Positions 1 to 8,981 of a stretch of DNA of 51,778 nucleotides are shown here, one piece after another (the stretch's first letter is position 1; every line of letters begins with the position of its first letter). The notes under the pieces are model-generated. The model was given only the letters and a program-made list of their open reading frames with translations. It was not told the origin of the DNA and did no database searches. The position numbers and the translations under genes are program-made. Source of the stretch: Flavobacterium columnare NBRC 100251 = ATCC 23463 (GTDB taxonomy: Bacteria > Bacteroidota > Bacteroidia > Flavobacteriales > Flavobacteriaceae); the NCBI RefSeq assembly GCF_002530675.1, contig NZ_PCMX01000052.1, positions 1-51,778 of the forward strand, in the 5' to 3' direction.

Positions 1-18
1 ATTTGAATTTTCTTTGGC

Positions 19-333
19 ATGCCTAAAATTACAAATTATTCTAGTAAATTCAAAATTAAAATGATATTGTTATCTAAAGGAAGAAAGGCAAGTTATGTAG
101 CTGGAACTGTAAGTTTAGCGGAGTTTTTTGTAACATTGGCAGCATCAGTAACTTTTTTTGCGTCATTAGGAATTAGTCATTGGTATATTATTCTAGGATT
201 AATACTTGGAGGATCGCTAGCAGCACCTATAGGAGCTAGATTTGCGGGTAGGTTACCTCAAAAAGCAGCTCTGTTAATAGTCTCATTTTTGGTTATTCTA
301 TTCAGTATTAAAATGCTATTAAGGATGTTTTAG
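19..333 (+). pseudogene. C-terminal fragment of a TauE/SafE sulfite-exporter-family permease
   Basis: The 104 codons encode only the C-terminal part of a TauE/SafE-type membrane permease. From about residue 17 it reads LLSKGRKASYVAGTVSLAEF and continues with hydrophobic helices, including a GLILGGSLAAPIGAR stretch, matching the last three helices of the family. The first ~16 residues do not resemble the glycine-rich segment expected before that point. The same frame has a TGA at 4-6, so the gene cannot simply extend past the left edge in this frame. I infer a 5'-truncated or frameshifted gene. In flavobacteria such permeases often accompany sulfate-assimilation genes, which fits the decayed metX next door. 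Family is fairly sure, broken status likely. Confidence 0.6.
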
Positions 334-620
334 AAATTAATGTTTTAGTAGAAATAAAAATTAAATTTAAGTTGTTTTTTAGTATTTAATTCTTATTTTT
401 TTGCTTTTTAATAATTAAATTTAGAAAAATAATCTATAAAATTTAATGTAAAAGAATTTGGTTATAGATTTGCTTCCGCGTAAATGAATGGAATGTAAGT
501 AAGAAATGATAAAAAATAGATTCGTAATAATGATAAATATTCTTATAGGTATGTCTATGTATACCTTAAAAAAGTATTGCCTAAATCAATCGAGTTGAAT
601 TTTTAAAAACTTAATAATTA
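334..620. other. AT-rich stretch without a recognisable gene
   Basis: No reading frame, RNA gene or repeat is recognised between the permease fragment and the terminator at 621. The DNA is very AT-rich and may be eroded remains of upstream sulfur genes, but nothing specific can be shown. Confidence 0.4.
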
Positions 621-654
621 AACCCTTTTGGTACTAGAGCCAAAAGGGTTTTTT
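621..654 (+). terminator. Rho-independent terminator upstream of the metX pseudogene
   Basis: An 11-bp perfect stem, AACCCTTTTGG (621-631) with CCAAAAGGGTT (640-650), has an 8-nt loop and is followed by a T-run. It would end transcription from the left before the metX remnant. Confidence 0.85.
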
Positions 655-683
655 CTTATAAGCTACAAAATTTTAATAAAAAT

Positions 684-1655
684 ATGGATAATTGTTGTCA
701 AATAGATTTTTTTAGTTTTACATTACAATCAGGTAAAACAATTCCCTTTTTGCCTCTATTGTATCAATCCTTTGGGCCAAAAATCAATACGGCTCCTGTA
801 GTTCTGATTAATCATGCTTTAACAGGTAATTCAAATGTAACAGGTGAAAATGGCTGGTGGAATAAATTGGTAGGATATAATCAAGTGATTGATCTAAATG
901 CGTTTACAGAATTGCTTTCAATGTGCCAGGTAATGGATATGCTACGGTTTTTTAATTGTTGATTATCAGTGTTTTATAGCAAAAGATATAGCTAGAGTTT
1001 TTTGGAAAGGATTAGAAATTTTAGGAGTTACAAAACTATTTGCCATTGTAGGAAGGAGTTTAAGAGGAGGGATTGCTTGGGAAATGGCATTTTTAAAACC
1101 TACAACGATTGGGTGTTTAATCCCCATAGCCTCAAACTGGAAAGCAGATGATTGGTTGATAGGGAATGTTAAAGCGCAAGAAAATATACTTAATAATTGA
1201 GTCAATCCCATAGAAGATGCTCGAGCACACGCTATGTTATTATATCGTTCTCCTAAATCTTTGAATCGAAAATTTGAAAAAGAAAAAGTTTCTGATTCAG
1301 AATATAAAATCTAAAATTGGTTAAACTATCACGGTAAAACCTTAAAAAAAGGTTTCATTTAAAATCATACTTATTAATGAATCATTTGCTAAAAACAATA
1401 GGAGTGCATTTATCTATACAGGATGTAGAACGTATTTTAGAAACAACAACCATACGGATTTGCCAAGTATGTATTGATTCGGATTATTGGTTTATAGCGA
1501 ATGGAAACAAAGAATTGCATAAAAAGTTTTCACAACAATTTGAAAAAATGCAGTTGTTTGAAATTCAATCCATTCATGAGCTTGATGCTTTTTTGATGGA
1601 ATACGAAAAATTAAAAGAGATATTAAAACCAATATTTACAAACACAACAAAATAA
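684..1655 (+). pseudogene. metX: homoserine O-acetyltransferase (metX) pseudogene
   Basis: Three pieces in different frames together cover an alpha/beta-hydrolase homoserine O-acetyltransferase. The N-terminal piece (684-~905) has the LINHALTGNS segment. The middle piece (961-1312) has the nucleophile-elbow-like GRSLRGGIAWEMA at about 1050-1088. The C-terminal piece (1377-1655) includes VCIDSDYWF and the SIHELDAFL segment, where a catalytic His/Asp region would lie. Frame changes occur near 908 and 960, an in-frame TGA lies at 1198-1200, and another frame break follows between 1312 and 1377. The enzyme would acetylate homoserine for methionine synthesis, so this gene is dead. It sits 7 bp before intact thrA, the order found in related flavobacteria. 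Confidence 0.85.
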
Positions 1656-1662
1656 ATAAAGT

Positions 1663-4071
1663 ATGCAAGTCTTAAAATTTGGAGGAAAATCACTCAGTAA
1701 TGGTTTAGGAATTAATCAAGTAGTCTCTATTATTGCTAAAAAATATTACGGTAATGAACAGATTGTAGTAGTAGTGTCAGCGCGAGGTAATGCCACTAAT
1801 GAGCTAATTGAAATTTTAGAGCAAGCAAAGAAAGGCAATGATTATAAGAAACTATGGAATCTTTTTAAAGAATATCAAAGCCTTGGAAGTTCATTTTCTT
1901 TTAAAAAGGAATGGACTACTTTAGAAAAATTATTTGAAGAAGTACGCTTGTTAGCCGATTATACTGATAAAACAAAAGACGTAGTAGTGTCTTTTGGAGA
2001 AGTTTTATCCGCCAAATATTTAACCGATTTGTTGATTCGAAAAGAAATACAAGCTGAGTTTGTAGATGCGCGTCAGTTAATTACAACCGATGATAATTTT
2101 GGAAATGCAAAGCCTATAGAGAGTATTACGCGGGCTAAAGTATTGGGGTGTTTCGCAAAAAATAAAGAATCTGTTAAAATAGTAACAGGGTACATTGGCT
2201 CTACTCAAAAAGGAGAAACCACTACTTTAGGACGAAATGGAAGCAATTTTACAGCGTCATTATTGGCTAATTGTTTAGAGGCAAAAGAGTTACAAAATTA
2301 TACCCATGTTGATGGAATTTATACAGCAGACCCAAATTTAGTTGCTGATGCAAGAAAAATAAAGAGCTTATCTTTCTTAGAAGCTAATGAATTAGCAAAC
2401 TTGGGAGCTACTATTTTACATGCTAAAACAATTATTCCTCTAGCCGAAAAAAATATTCCACTACGAATTTTAAATACTTTTAATCCTGATAGCGAAGGAA
2501 CTCTAATAACAGCTGAACAAACTTCAGAAGGAATAAAGTCATTAACCGTATTAAATGAGGTGGCATTAGTTAATTTTGAAGGAAGAAGATTGTTAGGTAA
2601 AAAAGGAATAGATGCGCGAATTTTTAAAGTTTTGGCTGATAACCAAATAAGTGTTAGTGTTGTTTCTCAAGAGGCTTCAGAAAGAGGAATTGGATTCATA
2701 ATAAATGCTGATAGGGCACAGGAAGCCTTAGTACATCTGAAAAAAGAATTTGAAAATGATTTGTACTTAAAAGACGTAAATTTAATTTCGGTTAGAGAAG
2801 ATGTGGCTGTTATATCTATAATTGGTCAGGATTTGAGTACGTTTCATAAATCGTATTCTTCATTAATTAAAAATAAAATTATCTCTATACTCTTTAATAA
2901 AACAACGACAGGTAAAAACGTAAGTTTAGTTGTTGAAAAAGAAAATTTCAAAAGAGCTTTAAATGTTATTCATGAAGAAATTTTTGGTACACTTAAAAAG
3001 ATTAATATAGTCATTTTTGGGCACGGAACTGTAGGAGGGACATTAATACAACAGATTTTAGATTCTAAAGAAAATATTCAAAACAGAAAAGAAATTAAGC
3101 TAAATATTTTTGCTATAGTCAATTCAAAAAAGACCATTATAAACAAAAAAGGAATAGGGTATAATTGGAAAGAACTGTTTCAAACAAAAGCTCTTAATTA
3201 TTCAGTTAAAGAAATAATAGCTTTTGCCCATGAAAATTATTTAGAAAATTTAATTATGGTAGATAATACAGCTAATAAAGATTTTGTGCAAAATTACCAG
3301 ACTTTTATAGAAAATGGTTTTGATGTAGTTTCTTCAAATAAAGTAGCTAATACATTAAGGTATGATTCATATAAAAAACTTAGAAAAGCATTAGATAAAA
3401 ACCAAAAGAGTTACTTGTATGAGACAAATGTAGGCGCTGGGTTGCCATTGATAGATACGATCAAATTATTGCATTTATCAGGAGAAAACATTACAAAAAT
3501 AAAAAGTGTTTTTTCGGGTTCATTAAGTTCTATATTCAATCATTTTTCAGTAGAAGAAAAACCATTTAGCGAAGTCTTGAAAGAGGCTATTGCAAAGGGT
3601 TACACAGAGCCAGATCCAAGAGAAGACTTATGTGGAAATGATGTAGCTAGAAAATTATTGATTTTAGCTAGAGAATTAGACTTGCAAAATGAATTTGATG
3701 AAATACATATTCAAAATTTAATACCAGAACCATTACGAGAAATTCCTACAGAAGAATTTCTTCAAAGTTTAGAACAATTAGATGGATATTATAATGAAGT
3801 AAAGCGTAATCAAACTATCGGAAATGTGCTGCGTTATGTAGGTGAGCTTTCTAGAGACTTACAGCAAGATAAGGGTAATTTAGAGGTTAAGTTAGTATCG
3901 GTATCAGAGAGTTCTGCTTTAGGTCAATTAAAAGGATCTGATTCGATTTTTGAAATCTATACCGAGTCTTACGGAGAACGCCCTATTGTGATTCAAGGAG
4001 CAGGAGCAGGAGCTTCGGTTACAGCAAGAGGGGTTTTTGGAGATATTTTAAGAATAGCAGATAAAAATTAG
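1663..4071 (+). CDS. thrA: bifunctional aspartate kinase / homoserine dehydrogenase
   Basis: This 802-residue fusion enzyme phosphorylates aspartate and later reduces aspartate semialdehyde to homoserine, the shared entry to threonine and methionine. The N-terminal kinase domain begins with the KFGGKS nucleotide motif at residues 5-10 and has GRNGSNFTASLLA and the VDGIYTADP substrate loop. Central ACT regions (about 290-430) fit allosteric control by amino acids. A Rossmann motif, IFGHGTVGG, starts near residue 449 and opens the dehydrogenase domain, followed by SSNKVANT, the ETNVGAGLP loop and a PDPREDLCGNDVARK segment. Length is normal for the fusion. The ATG at 1663 is directly followed by the conserved start. 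The gene probably formed an operon with metX, which is now broken, so homoserine would mainly feed threonine. Confidence 0.95.
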   Translation: MQVLKFGGKSLSNGLGINQVVSIIAKKYYGNEQIVVVVSARGNATNELIEILEQAKKGNDYKKLWNLFKEYQSLGSSFSFKKEWTTLEKLFEEVRLLADYTDKTKDVVVSFGEVLSAKYLTDLLIRKEIQAEFVDARQLITTDDNFGNAKPIESITRAKVLGCFAKNKESVKIVTGYIGSTQKGETTTLGRNGSNFTASLLANCLEAKELQNYTHVDGIYTADPNLVADARKIKSLSFLEANELANLGATILHAKTIIPLAEKNIPLRILNTFNPDSEGTLITAEQTSEGIKSLTVLNEVALVNFEGRRLLGKKGIDARIFKVLADNQISVSVVSQEASERGIGFIINADRAQEALVHLKKEFENDLYLKDVNLISVREDVAVISIIGQDLSTFHKSYSSLIKNKIISILFNKTTTGKNVSLVVEKENFKRALNVIHEEIFGTLKKINIVIFGHGTVGGTLIQQILDSKENIQNRKEIKLNIFAIVNSKKTIINKKGIGYNWKELFQTKALNYSVKEIIAFAHENYLENLIMVDNTANKDFVQNYQTFIENGFDVVSSNKVANTLRYDSYKKLRKALDKNQKSYLYETNVGAGLPLIDTIKLLHLSGENITKIKSVFSGSLSSIFNHFSVEEKPFSEVLKEAIAKGYTEPDPREDLCGNDVARKLLILARELDLQNEFDEIHIQNLIPEPLREIPTEEFLQSLEQLDGYYNEVKRNQTIGNVLRYVGELSRDLQQDKGNLEVKLVSVSESSALGQLKGSDSIFEIYTESYGERPIVIQGAGAGASVTARGVFGDILRIADKN

Positions 4072-4172
4072 ATTTTTAATCTATAAAAGAATGTTTGTTT
4101 AGTTTTTATGCTTGATAAATATTTTTTTTATAGTACTTTTTAGAAAAATTTTCAATTTTAAAATAATAGTAA

Positions 4173-4180
4173 TACATTTG
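4173..4180 (+). promoter_or_regulatory. Putative -7 promoter box for the met operon
   Basis: TACATTTG matches the Bacteroidetes TAnnTTTG box, with a T-rich TTTTC (4149-4153) about 19 nt upstream. Transcription would start near 4186, a few bases before the riboswitch P1 stem. Inference from motif and position only. Confidence 0.5.
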
Positions 4181-4202
4181 CAAAGTTCATAATTTTAGTA
4201 TC

Positions 4203-4317
4203 GTTATCACGAAAGCGGGAGGGAATAGACCCTATGATCGCTTAGCAACCCTACACTTGTAGAAGGTGCTGCATTCTACCTTTTCAATTGATTTTTTTTC
4301 AGAAAAGGCAAGATAAC
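4203..4317 (+). promoter_or_regulatory. SAM-I (S-box) riboswitch
   Basis: The segment carries the hallmark SAM-I core: GCGGGAGGGAATAGACCC, then CTATGA, then GCAACC, a GGTGCT...ACC arm, and a closing GGCAAGATAAC. The P1 helix is visible as GTTATC (4203-4208) pairing with GATAAC (4312-4317). It senses S-adenosylmethionine and lies directly before the split methionine synthase genes, as expected for feedback control of methionine synthesis. No U-run terminator follows, so control may act at translation or through the hairpin at 4347-4392. Confidence 0.92.
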
Positions 4318-4346
4318 CAGAGTAATTTTCTCTCTCTTTTAAGATA

Positions 4347-4392
4347 ACATAATAAAATTTTTTGCCCCATTGGCATCTAACGCCTATTATGT
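4347..4392 (+). promoter_or_regulatory. Leader hairpin between riboswitch and metH start
   Basis: ACATAATA (4347-4354) is perfectly complementary to TATTATGT (4385-4392). A small inner TGCC/GGCA stem lies at 4363-4366 and 4372-4375. The structure ends 9 nt before the metH ATG, and its 5' arm overlaps a second copy of the P1 3' strand, GATAAC, at 4343-4348. It could be the expression platform of the riboswitch. This is an inference from complementarity. Confidence 0.45.
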
Positions 4393-4401
4393 AACATTTT
4401 T

Positions 4402-5391
4402 ATGTCAAAAATTCATTCGGAAATTAAAAATAGAATCCTAGTCCTTGATGGTGCTATGGGAACCATGTTGCAACGCTATAAATTTGAGGAAGAAGATTTT
4501 CGTGGTGATCGTTTCAAGGATTTTCCACATCCGTTAAAAGGAAATAACGATTTACTTTCTTTAACACAGCCAGAAGCCGTTAAAGAGGTACATCGTTTGT
4601 ATTTTCAGGCAGGAGCTGATATTGTGGAAACCAATACATTCTCTGGAACAACCATCGGAATGGCAGATTATCACATGGAAGATTTAGTGTATGAGCTGAA
4701 CTACCAGTCGGCAAAGATTGCCCGTGAAGTAGCAGATGAATTTACAGATAAACCAAGGTTTGTTGCAGGTTCCATTGGTCCTACAAACCGTACAGCATCC
4801 ATGTCGCCTGATGTTAATGATCCTGGTTATAGAGCAGTAACATTTGATGATTTGCGCATAGCTTATAAACAGCAGGTAGAAGCTCTTTTAGATGGAGGAT
4901 GCGATTTGTTATTAGTAGAAACAATTTTTGATACACTAAACGCTAAAGCAGCTTTATTTGCCATTGAAGAAGTTAAAGAAGAACGTAATATTGAGGTGCC
5001 TATCATGGTTTCTGGAACAATCACAGATGCTTCAGGACGAACTTTGTCTGGGCAAACTGTCGAAGCATTTTTGATTTCTATATCGCATATCCCGTTATTG
5101 AGCGTTGGTTTTAATTGTGCTTTAGGAGCTGACCTGCTAAAACCGTATTTAAAAACACTAGCACACAATACGTCATTCAATGTTTCGGCACACCCTAATG
5201 CTGGATTGCCTAATGCTTTTGGAGAATATGATGAATCGCCAGAACAAACACAAGCATTTATAAAAGAGTATTTAGAAGAAAATTTAGTAAATATAATTGG
5301 AGGTTGTTGTGGGACAACTCCAGAACACATAAAGTTAATGGCAGAAATTGCTAAAAATTACAAGCCTAGAACCCCACAAGTAGTAGATTGA
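4402..5391 (+). CDS. metH: homocysteine S-methyltransferase subunit of split methionine synthase
   Basis: The 329-residue protein corresponds to the first module of cobalamin-dependent methionine synthase, which binds homocysteine. It begins with the conserved [11 protein letters not shown] segment near residue 14 and has the [12 protein letters not shown] barrel motif. The zinc cysteines appear as one Cys in GFNCALGA (about residue 239) and the pair in [10 protein letters not shown] near the C-terminus. In flavobacteria this module is usually a separate gene, so the stop at 5391 is not a defect. The gene encoding the folate, cobalamin and activation modules starts only 4 nt later, indicating co-translation. 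The SAM-I riboswitch upstream should lower expression when SAM is abundant. Confidence 0.93.
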   Translation: MSKIHSEIKNRILVLDGAMGTMLQRYKFEEEDFRGDRFKDFPHPLKGNNDLLSLTQPEAVKEVHRLYFQAGADIVETNTFSGTTIGMADYHMEDLVYELNYQSAKIAREVADEFTDKPRFVAGSIGPTNRTASMSPDVNDPGYRAVTFDDLRIAYKQQVEALLDGGCDLLLVETIFDTLNAKAALFAIEEVKEERNIEVPIMVSGTITDASGRTLSGQTVEAFLISISHIPLLSVGFNCALGADLLKPYLKTLAHNTSFNVSAHPNAGLPNAFGEYDESPEQTQAFIKEYLEENLVNIIGGCCGTTPEHIKLMAEIAKNYKPRTPQVVD

Positions 5392-5395
5392 TACA

Positions 5396-8300
5396 ATGAT
5401 TCAGGAAAGAAGAAACTTACTATTATCAGGATTAGAGCCTTTAATAATTACGCCTACTAGTGTTTTTGTAAACGTGGGGGAACGTACTAATGTAACAGGT
5501 TCAAGAAAATTCCTTCGATTAATAAAAGAAGAAAAATACGATGAAGCACTAGAAATTGCCAGACAACAAGTTGAGGGTGGTGCTCAAATCATAGATATTA
5601 ACATGGATGAAGGAATGCTAGATGGCGTACAAGCCATGACTAGATTCTTGAATCTCATTGCCGCTGAGCCAGATATTTCAAGAGTTCCCATCATGATTGA
5701 TAGTTCAAAATGGGAAATCATCGAAGCAGGACTTAAAGTGGTTCAAGGGAAGTGTGTGGTAAATTCAATCTCTTTGAAAGAAGGAAAAGATACCTTTGTA
5801 GCCCATGCTAAATTGATTAAACGATATGGAGCGGCAGTAATTGTAATGGCTTTTGACGAAATTGGCCAAGCTGATAATTATCAACGTCGTATCGAAATTT
5901 GTCAAAGATCGTACGATATATTAGTTAATGAAGTAAAATTTCCACCTCAAGACATTATTTTTGATTTGAATATCTTCCCAGTAGCCACAGGAATGGAAGA
6001 ACATCGATTAAATGCCTTAGATTTTTTTAGAGGCACTAAATGGGTGCGTGAAAATTTACCGCATGCACACATTAGCGGTGGGGTGAGTAATGTATCCTTT
6101 TCATTCCGTGGTAATGATGTAGTGCGTGAAGCCATGCATTCTGTTTTCTTGTATCATGCCATTCAACACGGAATGACCATGGGAATCGTAAATCCAGAAA
6201 TGTTGACCATTTATGATGATATTCGAAAAGATTTACTTGAACACGTCGAAGATGTTATCTTAGATAGAAGAGACGATGCAACAGAGCGTCTCTTGGATTT
6301 TGCCGAAAGTGTAAAAGGAGAAGTTAAAACCGCAGAAAGATCAGGACAAGAATGGCGACAAGGTTCCGTTCAGGAACGTTTAACACACTCATTAGTCAAA
6401 GGTGTAGATGAATTTATAGAGATTGATGTTGAAGAAGCTCGTTTGACTGTAACTCGTCCTATTGAAGTGATTGAAAATCACTTGATGAACGGAATGAATG
6501 TAGTGGGTGATTTATTTGGAAGCGGAAAAATGTTTTTACCACAAGTAGTAAAATCAGCTCGCGTGATGAAAAAAGCGGTGGCATACTTAATGCCGTATAT
6601 AAGCCCCCCAACCCCCAATGGGGGAGTTGACAAGCAGACATGGAAAACTGCCAGTCCAACTTTATATGCTAAGTTGAAAGAAAGGGCGAAGAAAATGCGC
6701 AATAACCCAACAGACGCGGAGAAAATGCTGTGGAACGTGCTTTCAAACAAAGGGATTGATGGTTTTAAATTTAGAAGACAGCATATCATTGGTGAATATA
6801 TTGTTGATTTTGTATGCCTTGAAAAGCAATTAGTTGTTGAAGTTGATGGAGCTGTGCATGATAATAAGGAACAAATTGAACATGATAGATTCAGAACCGA
6901 GTGGCTTGAATCAAAAGGTTTCAAGGTTATAAGATTTAAAAATGATGAGGTTTTAAGTAATCTTTTTCAAACTATTGAAATTATAAATAAAGAGTTGAAC
7001 ACACAGTTAGTAGCTCCCCCTTCGGGGGCGGGGGGGGCTGGTAAAATCTTGATGGCAACAGTAAAAGGCGATGTACATGATATAGGTAAAAATATTGTTT
7101 CGGTAGTATTAGCCTGTAATAATTTTGAAATTATCGATTTAGGGGTAATGGTGCCACCAGAAAAAATAATTGAAACTGCTGTTAAAGAGAATGTAGATAT
7201 TATTGGTTTAAGTGGTTTGATTACCCCTTCGTTAGACGAAATGGTCTATCTAGCGAAAGAACTAGATAAATTAAATATCAAAATTCCAGTCATGATTGGT
7301 GGTGCAACAACTTCTAGAGCACATACAGCAGTGAAAATTGCACCAGAGTATAAAGAAACAGTCGTGCATGTAAATGATGCTTCTCGAGCGGTAACTGTGG
7401 CGACTAATTTGTTGCAAACGGAGACTAAAGTAAATTATGCTAAATCGTTGCGTGAAGAATACAATACCTTACGAGAAGGATATTTGAACAGAAGTCGGGA
7501 GAAGAATTTCTTATCAATTAAAGAGGCGCGCCAAAATAAATTGAAAATCGATTGGAAACTGTATGAACCTGTTAAACCAAACTTTATAGGAAATAAAACC
7601 ATTGAAGTGGATTTAGCAGAATTAGTTGATTTTATCGACTGGACACCGTTTTTTCAATCTTGGGAATTGTATGGTAAGTTTCCAGCAATATTAAAAGATG
7701 AAGTAGTGGGAGAACAAGCTACAGCATTGTTTGCTGATGCACAAGAAATGCTATCCCAAATTGTAAAGGAAAAATGGTTTGTTGCTAAAGGAATTTTGGG
7801 AATTTATCCCGCAAATCAAATCAATGATGACGATATTTTAGTGTCTGATGAAAAAGGGGCACCATTGGTTCAATTTTTAACCCTTCGCCAGCAATCACAA
7901 AAAACGGTTGGGGCTCCTAATATAGCCTTAGCTGATTTTATAGCGCCAATTGAAGAAATTCAAGATTATATAGGGTGTTTTTGTGTAACTACGGGTTTTG
8001 GTGTTGATGAAAAAGCAGCCGAATTTGAAAAGGAATTAGATGATTACAATGCCATTTTAGTTAAAGCGTTAGGTGATCGTTTTGCGGAAGCTTTTGCAGA
8101 ATATCTTCATTTGAAAGTTCGTAAAGAAATTTGGGGCTATGATGCAAATGAAAATTTGACTAATGACGAATTAATCAAAGAAAATTATAAAGGAATTCGA
8201 CCAGCACCAGGATATCCTGCCTGTCCAGATCATCTCGAAAAGCCTATCATTTGGGAGTTGCTAAAAGTAGAAGAAACCATAGGGGTTAAACTCACAGAAA

Positions 8301-8473
8301 GTATGGCAATGTGGCCTGCTGCATCCGTTTCAGGCTATTATTTTGCAAACCCACAAAGTAAGTATTTTGGGCTTGGTAAAATAAAAGAAGACCAAGTATG
8401 CGATTATGCTAAACGCCGAGGGATTTCAGTCGAAGAAGCAACGAAATGGTTGGCACCTAGTATAGCAGATTAA
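5396..8473 (+). CDS. metH: methionine synthase, folate/cobalamin/activation modules, with an inserted DUF559 domain
   Basis: This 1025-residue protein holds the remaining MetH modules: the methyltetrahydrofolate-binding barrel ([13 protein letters not shown] near residue 25), the cobalamin cap ([15 protein letters not shown]), and the cobalamin Rossmann domain with DVHDIG at 559-564, whose His561 is the cobalt ligand. The SAM-binding activation module has [12 protein letters not shown] near residue 935. The usual length is about 890 residues. The surplus is residues ~403-548, a complete DUF559 nuclease-like domain lying between the cap (ends AYLMPYI) and the cobalamin domain (resumes KILMATVKG). 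The reading frame passes through without a stop. All MetH motifs remain, and the insert sits in an inter-domain linker, so activity may be kept. The C-terminal end is copied in the repeats downstream. Confidence 0.93.
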   Translation: MIQERRNLLLSGLEPLIITPTSVFVNVGERTNVTGSRKFLRLIKEEKYDEALEIARQQVEGGAQIIDINMDEGMLDGVQAMTRFLNLIAAEPDISRVPIMIDSSKWEIIEAGLKVVQGKCVVNSISLKEGKDTFVAHAKLIKRYGAAVIVMAFDEIGQADNYQRRIEICQRSYDILVNEVKFPPQDIIFDLNIFPVATGMEEHRLNALDFFRGTKWVRENLPHAHISGGVSNVSFSFRGNDVVREAMHSVFLYHAIQHGMTMGIVNPEMLTIYDDIRKDLLEHVEDVILDRRDDATERLLDFAESVKGEVKTAERSGQEWRQGSVQERLTHSLVKGVDEFIEIDVEEARLTVTRPIEVIENHLMNGMNVVGDLFGSGKMFLPQVVKSARVMKKAVAYLMPYISPPTPNGGVDKQTWKTASPTLYAKLKERAKKMRNNPTDAEKMLWNVLSNKGIDGFKFRRQHIIGEYIVDFVCLEKQLVVEVDGAVHDNKEQIEHDRFRTEWLESKGFKVIRFKNDEVLSNLFQTIEIINKELNTQLVAPPSGAGGAGKILMATVKGDVHDIGKNIVSVVLACNNFEIIDLGVMVPPEKIIETAVKENVDIIGLSGLITPSLDEMVYLAKELDKLNIKIPVMIGGATTSRAHTAVKIAPEYKETVVHVNDASRAVTVATNLLQTETKVNYAKSLREEYNTLREGYLNRSREKNFLSIKEARQNKLKIDWKLYEPVKPNFIGNKTIEVDLAELVDFIDWTPFFQSWELYGKFPAILKDEVVGEQATALFADAQEMLSQIVKEKWFVAKGILGIYPANQINDDDILVSDEKGAPLVQFLTLRQQSQKTVGAPNIALADFIAPIEEIQDYIGCFCVTTGFGVDEKAAEFEKELDDYNAILVKALGDRFAEAFAEYLHLKVRKEIWGYDANENLTNDELIKENYKGIRPAPGYPACPDHLEKPIIWELLKVEETIGVKLTESMAMWPAASVSGYYFANPQSKYFGLGKIKEDQVCDYAKRRGISVEEATKWLAPSIAD
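6602..6626. repeat. Left terminal inverted repeat/hairpin of the DUF559 element
   Basis: AGCCCCCC-AA-CCCCC-AAT-GGGGG-AG forms a short CCCCC/GGGGG hairpin. It matches, imperfectly and in inverted orientation, the element's right end. The GC-rich run is sharply unlike the AT-rich surroundings. Confidence 0.8.
7012..7039. repeat. Right terminal inverted repeat/hairpin of the DUF559 element
   Basis: AGCT-CCCCC-TTC-GGGGG followed by a C and a G-run ending in CT. Its reverse complement begins AGCCCCCC and ends GGGGGAGCT, so it pairs with the left end at 6602-6626. It also folds on itself as CCCCC-TTC-GGGGG. Confidence 0.8.
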
Positions 8474-8981
8474 ATTAGTCCAAAGTCAAATGTCTAAAGT
8501 CATAACGTATTATGTGGCCTTCGACCTTCGACTTTAAGACTTAAATTTATAAAAGTAACAGCACATATAGCAAATGCCAGTATCAAGTAAAAGATTACGC
8601 AAACGGAAGAGGAATTTCAGTCGAAGAAGCAACGAAATGGTTGGCACACCTAATATAGCAGATTAAATTAGTCCAAAGTCAAATGTCTAAAGTCATAACG
8701 TATTATGTGGCCTTCGACCTTCGACTTTAAGACTTAAATTTATAAAAGTAACAGCACATATAGCAAATGCCAGTATCAAGTAAAAGATTACGCAAACGGA
8801 AGAGGAATTTCAGAGGAAGAAGCAACCAAATGGTTGGCACACCTAATATAGCAGATTAAATTAGTCCAAAGTCAAATGTTTAAAGTCATAACGTATTATG
8901 TGGCCTTCGACCTTCGACTTTCGACTTTCGACTTTAAGACTTAAATTTATGAAAGTAACAGAACATATAGCAAATGCCAGT
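8393..8981. repeat. 193-bp tandem repeat made of metH 3' end, spacer and metF 5' end (three units)
   Basis: The spacer word ATTAGTCCAAAGTC recurs at 8474, 8667 and 8860, exactly 193 bp apart. Each unit contains a metH C-terminal coding piece ([17 protein letters not shown]), the spacer, and the first codons of metF (KVT.HIANAS). The first unit holds the true metH end and the last holds the true metF start. In the two inner metF-like pieces the start ATG is ATA, so they cannot start translation there. The last spacer carries extra copies of a 7-bp word (CTTTCGA) at 8904-8938. The stretch 8474-8948 has no other gene. Confidence 0.9.

Larger units (their letters stand above)
6602..7039 (+). mobile_element. 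In-frame DUF559 (restriction-endonuclease-like) insertion element inside metH
   Basis: This 438-bp block (146 codons exactly) interrupts metH. It encodes a full DUF559 domain: a helical start with [13 protein letters not shown], then [16 protein letters not shown], then [10 protein letters not shown] (near MetH residue 482), then [20 protein letters not shown]559 belongs to the PD-(D/E)XK/Vsr-like nuclease fold, and the acidic residues of EYIVDF and EVDG are present, so the fold looks intact. Both ends are GC-rich imperfect inverted repeats that are themselves hairpins. There is no stop before the domain or after it. The terminal repeats are translated as SPPTPNGGV and [11 protein letters not shown] infer a mobile palindromic element that inserted without breaking the frame. 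It has no intein splice motifs. Confidence 0.8.

Noticed and set aside
966..1211. A minus-strand 81-residue frame in the metX region
   Set aside because: The plus strand clearly encodes metX pieces here; the antisense frame is a by-product.
4863..5330. A 155-residue antisense reading frame in metH
   Set aside because: It is a mirror of a strongly coding plus-strand gene, with no start context or recognisable domain. The same applies to the other antisense frames inside dnaG, rsmH, murE, ftsZ and the VgrG copies.
6602..7039. The metH insert as an intein
   Set aside because: No N-terminal Cys/Ser splice block with the expected following motifs and no C-terminal His-Asn are present, and the domain is DUF559, not a HINT fold.
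4402..8473. metH looked frameshifted into two genes
   Set aside because: The break falls exactly between the homocysteine and folate modules, both parts have proper ends and a new ATG 4 nt after the stop, and the split form is usual in flavobacteria.
8898..8948. metF starting at 8898
   Set aside because: The extra 17 residues are translated CTTTCGA repeats; the family N-terminus starts at the ATG at 8949.
8393..8981. The 193-bp repeats as a CRISPR array or small genes
   Set aside because: The whole unit repeats, without short repeats and unique spacers, and contains recognisable pieces of metH and metF with lost start codons.
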